64,000 nucleotides of DNA from Ferrimonas balearica (GTDB lineage Bacteria > Pseudomonadota > Gammaproteobacteria > Enterobacterales > Shewanellaceae). The notes under the pieces are model-generated. The model saw only the letters and a list, made by a program, of their open reading frames with translations, made no database searches and had not been told where the DNA came from. Positions 58,976 through 64,000 of the stretch are shown one piece after another. The first letter of the stretch is position 1, and the number at the start of each line of letters is the position of its first letter. The stretch covers positions 1,242,874 through 1,306,873 of the forward strand of contig NZ_JAHVHV010000001.1 in the NCBI RefSeq assembly GCF_019802085.1. Direction: 5' to 3'. The translations under genes and the position numbers were made by a program.

Positions 58976-61407
58976 TGTTGCGGTCCGGGTACCAATACGT
59001 CTCGGTTGCCATTATGGCCTGGTGGGCTTACCAGGCCGCTCTGTTCCATCTGCTCCACCAGGCGAGCCGCCCGGTTGTAGCCAATCTTCAGCTTACGCTG
59101 CACGCTGGAGATGGAGGCACGTCGGCTCTCCAACACGAAGGCCACCGCTTCATCGTAGAGGGGATCCGACTCTTCGTCGCCCTCGGCGGCTTCACCGGGC
59201 AGCAGCACCTGCTCGCCGCCGGTCTCCCCGGAGAGGATCTCATCGATGTATTGGGGCTTGCCTCGGGCCGCCCAATCCGCCACCACCTTGTGCACCTCGT
59301 GATCGTCCACAAAGGCGCCGTGGACCCGAATGGGGACGCCGGTGCCCGGCGGCAGGTAAAGCATGTCACCCTGCCCCAGCAGTTGCTCGGCGCCCTGCTG
59401 GTCCAAAATGGTGCGCGAGTCCACCCGGCTGGACACCTGGAAGGCGATGCGGGTGGGGATGTTGGCCTTAATCAGGCCGGTGATCACATCCACCGAGGGA
59501 CGCTGGGTGGCGAGGATCAGGTGGATCCCTGCCGCCCGGGCCTTCTGGGCGATTCGGGCAATCAGCTCCTCCACCTTCTTGCCGACGATCATCATCATGT
59601 CGGCAAACTCGTCCACCACCACCACGATGGCGGGCAACTTCTCAAGCTCAGGTGCTTCGGTCTCCATGGACTGCTCAGGCTGCCAGAAGGGATCCAGGAT
59701 CGGCTCCCCGGCGGCCTTGGCCTCACTCACCTTGGCGTTGTAGCCCTTAAGGTTACGCACCCCCAGGGCGGACATCAGTTTGTAGCGCCGCTCCATCTCG
59801 CCGACGCACCAGCGAAGGGCATTGGACGCCTCTTTCATGTCGGTGACCACCTCGCACAACAGGTGGGGGATCCCCTCGTACACCGACAGCTCCAGCATCT
59901 TGGGATCGATCATGATCAGCCGCACCTCGTCCGGCGTGGACTTGTACAGCAGGCTCAGGATCATCACGTTGACCCCCACCGACTTACCGGAGCCGGTGGT
60001 GCCGGCCACCAGCAGGTGAGGCATCTTGGCCAGGTCCACCACCACCGGGTAACCGGAGATGTCCTGACCCAGCACCATGGTGAGATCGGACTTGGCCTGG
60101 TCAAACTGCTCACAATCGAGCACATCGCGCAGGTAAACCACCTCCCGGTGCTTGTTGGGCAGCTCAAGGCCGATCACCGACTTGCCGGGGATCACCTCCA
60201 CCACGCGCACCGACACCGCCGACAGCGCCCGGGCCAAGTCCTTGGCCAGGTTGGTGATCTTGGAGACTTTGACCCCAGGGGCCAGGTCCAGTTCAAAACG
60301 GGTGATCACCGGCCCGGGGTGGACGTCCACCACGGTGGCGGAAATGTTGAAATCCAGCAGCTTGGCCTCCACCAACCGGGCGATGCCGTCCAGCTCCTCC
60401 TGGCTGATGGGGTTCTCCGACTTATTGGGCCTGTCCAGCAGCTCCAGGGTCGGCATGGGCGCCACCGGGGCCGCTGGGGTCGGTTTCACGCCGGCCTTTT
60501 CCAGCGCCTCGGCCAGGTAGGGTTCCAACTCAGGGGGGTGGTTCGGTTCGGCCTCGTCCACCCAGGGCGGGGTCAACACCGGCTCCCGGCGGGCGTCCTC
60601 CTCATCGAAGTCAGCTGTCAGTACCGGCTCCAGCACCGGCTCAAACTCGGCCTCGTCGCGGGGCTCGCGGGCGACCATGGGTTCAGGGCTGGCGAGCGCC
60701 ATGTCCTCATCCACGGCTGGTTCCGCCGCCTTCTTGCCTCCCTTAAAGCGCTCCACCAGCTCCATAAAGCCGCGGGTGTCTTCGCTTTCGTCCTTTTCGT
60801 GACCGAAGTGTCGGGGCAGGTGCCAAAGAAACAGGGCCGCGGCGATGGTGCCGGCGCCCACCTTTTCCGCCACCGTCAGCCAACTGATCCCCGTCATCAG
60901 GGTAAAGCCGGCGCCGATAAAGCAGATGAGGAACAGTGTCGTTCCAATCAGATTGAAATAGGGCAGCATGGCCGCGCTGACCACGTCCCCGACGACACCG
61001 CCGGCGGAGAAGTAGTGCACGTCATCGGCGTTTATCGAGCACAGGGCAGCAAAGCTCAGCAGGGTGAGCAGAAAACCGATGATCCTGAGGCCCACGGAGA
61101 AATAGTCCAGCTCAGTCAGACGGTACGCCTGGTGAAACGCCAGCCAGCCAATGGCCGCGAATACTGGGGGGATCAGGTAGGCGGTCAGACCGAAGATGAA
61201 AAACAGGATGTCCGCCACCCAGGCGCCGACCGCACCGACGGCGTTGTTGATCGGGCCTTCCCAGGCGGTTTGGCTCCAGCCGGGGTCCGCAGGGTGGAAG
61301 GTGGCCAGGGCCATCAGGACAAAGAGCGCCAGGATGCAGCTGAGGATCAGCCCCCCTTCCATCAGACGCTGGACCCCGGTCAGGGGCTGCAGATTGGTCG
61401 ATGACAA
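58972..61407 (-). CDS. ftsK: DNA translocase FtsK (short linker)
   Basis: Division-septum DNA pump that aligns and activates XerCD at dif. Four or five membrane segments lie within residues 15-185, followed by an acidic, proline-rich linker (about 190-320) and the motor domain with Walker [11 protein letters not shown] and Walker [11 protein letters not shown]. The C-terminal gamma winged helix ([19 protein letters not shown]) reads KOPS. At 811 residues it is much shorter than E. coli FtsK (1329) because of the linker; such lengths are normal in Shewanella relatives. It overlaps lolA by 4 bases. Confidence 0.96.
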   Translation of the reverse strand: MSSTNLQPLTGVQRLMEGGLILSCILALFVLMALATFHPADPGWSQTAWEGPINNAVGAVGAWVADILFFIFGLTAYLIPPVFAAIGWLAFHQAYRLTELDYFSVGLRIIGFLLTLLSFAALCSINADDVHYFSAGGVVGDVVSAAMLPYFNLIGTTLFLICFIGAGFTLMTGISWLTVAEKVGAGTIAAALFLWHLPRHFGHEKDESEDTRGFMELVERFKGGKKAAEPAVDEDMALASPEPMVAREPRDEAEFEPVLEPVLTADFDEEDARREPVLTPPWVDEAEPNHPPELEPYLAEALEKAGVKPTPAAPVAPMPTLELLDRPNKSENPISQEELDGIARLVEAKLLDFNISATVVDVHPGPVITRFELDLAPGVKVSKITNLAKDLARALSAVSVRVVEVIPGKSVIGLELPNKHREVVYLRDVLDCEQFDQAKSDLTMVLGQDISGYPVVVDLAKMPHLLVAGTTGSGKSVGVNVMILSLLYKSTPDEVRLIMIDPKMLELSVYEGIPHLLCEVVTDMKEASNALRWCVGEMERRYKLMSALGVRNLKGYNAKVSEAKAAGEPILDPFWQPEQSMETEAPELEKLPAIVVVVDEFADMMMIVGKKVEELIARIAQKARAAGIHLILATQRPSVDVITGLIKANIPTRIAFQVSSRVDSRTILDQQGAEQLLGQGDMLYLPPGTGVPIRVHGAFVDDHEVHKVVADWAARGKPQYIDEILSGETGGEQVLLPGEAAEGDEESDPLYDEAVAFVLESRRASISSVQRKLKIGYNRAARLVEQMEQSGLVSPPGHNGNRDVLVPGPQQ

Positions 61408-61512
61408 TTGTCGCTCCTCGACAAGTCAGAAATTCGCTTTTAACTCACCTACCTTACCAAACTCCAGTGGCCCATACCTACCGTCTCGCCGCTATCACCC
61501 TGCCAGAAAAAC

Positions 61513-61539
61513 AAAAAGTGCCCACAAGGGGCACTTTTT
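61513..61539. terminator. terminator after lrp
   Basis: AAAAAGTGCCC/GGGCACTTTTT with a five-base loop lies 25 bases past the lrp stop and about 105 bases before the ftsK start. Confidence 0.92.
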
Positions 61540-61564
61540 AGGCAACCGACTTCGCCGGGAGGCG

Positions 61565-62068
61565 TCAGACGGTGCTGTTGGCGGAGATCTGAACCCGGCT
61601 GGTCTGCTTGACCTCCTCCATCACCACGTAGGTGCGCGTGTCCTTCACCGCCGGCAGTTTAAGCAGCGTCTCGGAGAGCAAACGTCGGTAGGCGGTCATG
61701 TCGCTGACCCGGGTCTTCAGCAGGTAATCGAAATCACCGGAGACCAGGTGACACTCCTGCACGTCTTCGAGCTCCATCACGGCGCGATTGAACTGGTCAA
61801 ACACTTCCGGAGTGTCGCGGTTGAGGGAGATCTCCACATACACCAGCAGGGAGGCGCCGAGGTAGTGGGGATTGACCTGTGCGGTGTAGCCGAGAATGAA
61901 ACCTTGGCGTTCCAAGCGCTTAACACGCTCGAGGCAGGGAGTGGGGCTCAGACCCACTCGCTTGGACAGCTCCACGTTGGAGATCCGGCCATCACGCTGC
62001 AGTTCATTTAGGATGTTGCGGTCGATTCTATCAAGTTCTTTTAACGGCTTTTTCTTGTTATATGCCAT
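61565..62068 (-). CDS. lrp: leucine-responsive regulatory protein
   Basis: A global amino-acid-responsive regulator of the Lrp/AsnC family. ATG at 62068 (MAYNKKKPLKELD) follows AAGGAAG and gives 167 residues (E. coli 164). The helix-turn-helix is VELSKRVGLSPTPCLERVKRL, and the C-terminal RAM ligand domain includes CHLVSGDFDYLLK. It is divergent from ald with a 179-base intergenic region, and alanine is a known Lrp effector, so control of ald by Lrp is likely. Confidence 0.96.
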   Translation of the reverse strand: MAYNKKKPLKELDRIDRNILNELQRDGRISNVELSKRVGLSPTPCLERVKRLERQGFILGYTAQVNPHYLGASLLVYVEISLNRDTPEVFDQFNRAVMELEDVQECHLVSGDFDYLLKTRVSDMTAYRRLLSETLLKLPAVKDTRTYVVMEEVKQTSRVQISANSTV

Positions 62069-62247
62069 GAATACTTCCTTAGTTCCCATCTAACGCGGGA
62101 TATTGTCCTGTGTGCACCCGAATAAATTGAGAGAAATGCTCCCGACGGCAGAATATACTAACTCAGCGACTTAGGCCAAGTAATTTATCGCGAAAATATT
62201 AACAGCAAAGCAATCCAACAATAACCCCAATAAGAGGACGGAGAAGC

Positions 62248-63366
62248 ATGATCATCGGTGTACCCAAGGAAATTAAGAATCACGAATACCGGGTGGGCAT
62301 GGTGCCCGCCAGCGTACGTGAGCTGACCAGCCGCGGTCACGACGTGCTGGTTCAGACCCAAGCGGGCATCGGAATTGGTTGTACCGATCAGGATTACATC
62401 GACGCTGGGGCCAAAATTCTGCCCAGCGCCGAGGCGGTCTTCGCGGAAGCGGAGATGATCGTCAAAGTCAAAGAGCCCCAGGCCGTAGAACGTGCCATGC
62501 TGCGCCCGGAGCAGATCCTCTTTACCTACCTGCACCTGGCCCCCGACGCGCCCCAGACTGAAGATCTGGTGAACAGCGGTGCCGTCTGCATCGCCTACGA
62601 GACCGTCACCGACGGCCGTGGCGGCCTGCCCCTGCTGGCCCCCATGTCCGAAGTGGCCGGCCGCATGTCCATCCAGGCCGGTGCCCAGGCGCTGGAGAAG
62701 TCCAACCAGGGTCGCGGCATGCTGCTGGGCGGCGTACCCGGCGTTGAGCCGGCCAAAGTCGTGGTGATCGGCGGTGGCATGGTGGGTCGTAACGCCGCAC
62801 TGATGGCCGTTGGTCTGGGGGCCGACGTCACCATTCTGGACCGCAACGTCAACGTGCTGCGCGATCTGAACAACCAGTTCGAGAACCGCGCCAAGGTGGT
62901 TTACTCCACCGCCGAGGCCCTGGAGAAGCACGTTCTGGAAGCGGATCTGGTGATCGGCGGTGTTCTGATCCCCGGTGCTGCGGCGCCCAAGCTGGTGACC
63001 CGTGAGCACATCGCCCAGATGAAGCCCGGTGCCGCCATCGTGGACGTGGCCATCGACCAGGGTGGCTGTGTGGAGACCTCCAAGCCCACCACCCACCAGG
63101 ATCCCGTCTACATCGTTGACGACGTGGTGCACTACTGTGTGGCCAACATGCCCGGCGCCGTGCCGCGCACCTCCACCTTCGCCCTGAACAACGCCACCCT
63201 GCCCTACATCATCGCCCTGGCGGAAAAAGGGTACGCTAAGGCGCTGCTGGACGACGCCCACCTGATGAACGGTCTGAACGTCATTGGCGGCAAGATCACC
63301 TGTCTGGAAGTGGCCGAAGCCCTGGGTTACCAGTACCACGATCCCCGTGAGCTGGTGAAAGCCTGA
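62248..63366 (+). CDS. ald: alanine dehydrogenase
   Basis: Interconverts L-alanine and pyruvate plus ammonia with [21 protein letters not shown] contains the conserved substrate-binding Arg and Lys-rich opening, [13 protein letters not shown] is the Rossmann motif, and HVPGAV-like wording appears as [12 protein letters not shown] near residue 300. At 372 residues it is standard for the family. GGACGGAG precedes the ATG. The lrp-ald divergent pair is conserved in Shewanella relatives. Confidence 0.96.
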   Translation: MIIGVPKEIKNHEYRVGMVPASVRELTSRGHDVLVQTQAGIGIGCTDQDYIDAGAKILPSAEAVFAEAEMIVKVKEPQAVERAMLRPEQILFTYLHLAPDAPQTEDLVNSGAVCIAYETVTDGRGGLPLLAPMSEVAGRMSIQAGAQALEKSNQGRGMLLGGVPGVEPAKVVVIGGGMVGRNAALMAVGLGADVTILDRNVNVLRDLNNQFENRAKVVYSTAEALEKHVLEADLVIGGVLIPGAAAPKLVTREHIAQMKPGAAIVDVAIDQGGCVETSKPTTHQDPVYIVDDVVHYCVANMPGAVPRTSTFALNNATLPYIIALAEKGYAKALLDDAHLMNGLNVIGGKITCLEVAEALGYQYHDPRELVKA

Positions 63367-63391
63367 TTGAGGCAATCGGGTCTATCGATAT

Positions 63392-63419
63392 AACGGGGGC
63401 ATCAGCCCCCGTTTCTTTT
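63392..63419 (+). terminator. rho-independent terminator after ald
   Basis: AACGGGGGC-ATCA-GCCCCCGTT followed by TCTTTT, 25 bases past the stop. Confidence 0.92.
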
Positions 63420-63421
63420 AG

Positions 63422-64000
<579 letters not shown>

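Noticed and set aside
58975-61404. Long plus-strand open frame opposite ftsK (809 codons)
   Set aside because: Exact antisense shadow of ftsK with His/Gln/Gly-rich composition and no domain. Similar long shadows lie opposite gyrA, nrdA, edd, rpsA and ald and were dismissed for the same reason.

Overview
This is a 64 kb, GC-rich (roughly 60%), gene-dense piece of a gammaproteobacterial chromosome. Several gene orders are those of the Shewanella/Ferrimonas branch of Alteromonadales: serS-crcB-rarA-lolA-ftsK next to divergent lrp and ald followed by trxB; zwf-pgl-edd-eda divergent from hexR-pykA; gyrA-serC-hisC-aroA-cmk-rpsA-ihfB-lapA-lapB-pyrF; nrdA-nrdB-yfaE. The high GC favours a Ferrimonas-like organism over a typical Shewanella; that placement is inference. 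No insertion sequence, phage gene, CRISPR array, tRNA or rRNA was recognised, and the window looks like core chromosome with some less common accessory genes.

Layout. 1-3905 (minus): an AttEFGH-like ABC module (ATPase, FtsX permease, lipocalin-like lipoprotein cut by the window edge). 3962-6704 (minus): the last three enzymes of meta-cleavage catabolism, turning 2-hydroxypenta-2,4-dienoate into pyruvate and acetyl-CoA, with no ring-cleavage gene nearby. 6936-13240 (minus): a phosphotransferase-fold protein coupled to a YjdF-like membrane protein, a small membrane protein, a METTL25-like methyltransferase, a diguanylate cyclase, pssA and a DUF1904 protein. 13420-16755: a 30-residue membrane microprotein, dacB, a GAF/PAS/degenerate-GGDEF protein and an unknown 105-residue protein. 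16812-19535 (minus): acyl-CoA dehydrogenase and a DECR-like SDR.

19560-31002 (minus): pyrF, lapB, lapA, ihfB, rpsA, cmk, aroA, hisC, serC, gyrA, broken up by rho-independent terminators. 31187-36595 (plus): ubiG and a HAD phosphatase, then nrdA-nrdB-yfaE behind a control region with DnaA boxes, a promoter and two NrdR-like boxes. 36622-43574: a VOC protein, fadH, sppA, ansA and a small redox/zinc-ribbon/YeaC cluster. 43640-47793: a long-form GAPDH, a DUF2989 lipoprotein, a standard GAPDH and a WYL-like protein with a C-terminal membrane anchor. 47911-55299: the Entner-Doudoroff/HexR locus. 55357-64000: serS to ftsK, lrp, ald and the start of trxB.

The clearest regulatory theme is central carbon control. 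Near-identical 15-base HexR-type operators lie on the gapA and zwf promoters and a diverged one may lie at pykA, with hexR between zwf and pykA. A second, weaker theme is fatty-acid oxidation: AAAC/GTTT palindromes sit just upstream of both the acyl-CoA dehydrogenase and fadH. I found no complete undescribed multi-gene system. The items most worth a second look are the degenerate-GGDEF protein, the membrane-anchored WYL-like protein, the 30-residue microprotein and the orphan meta-cleavage module beside the ABC/lipocalin genes.
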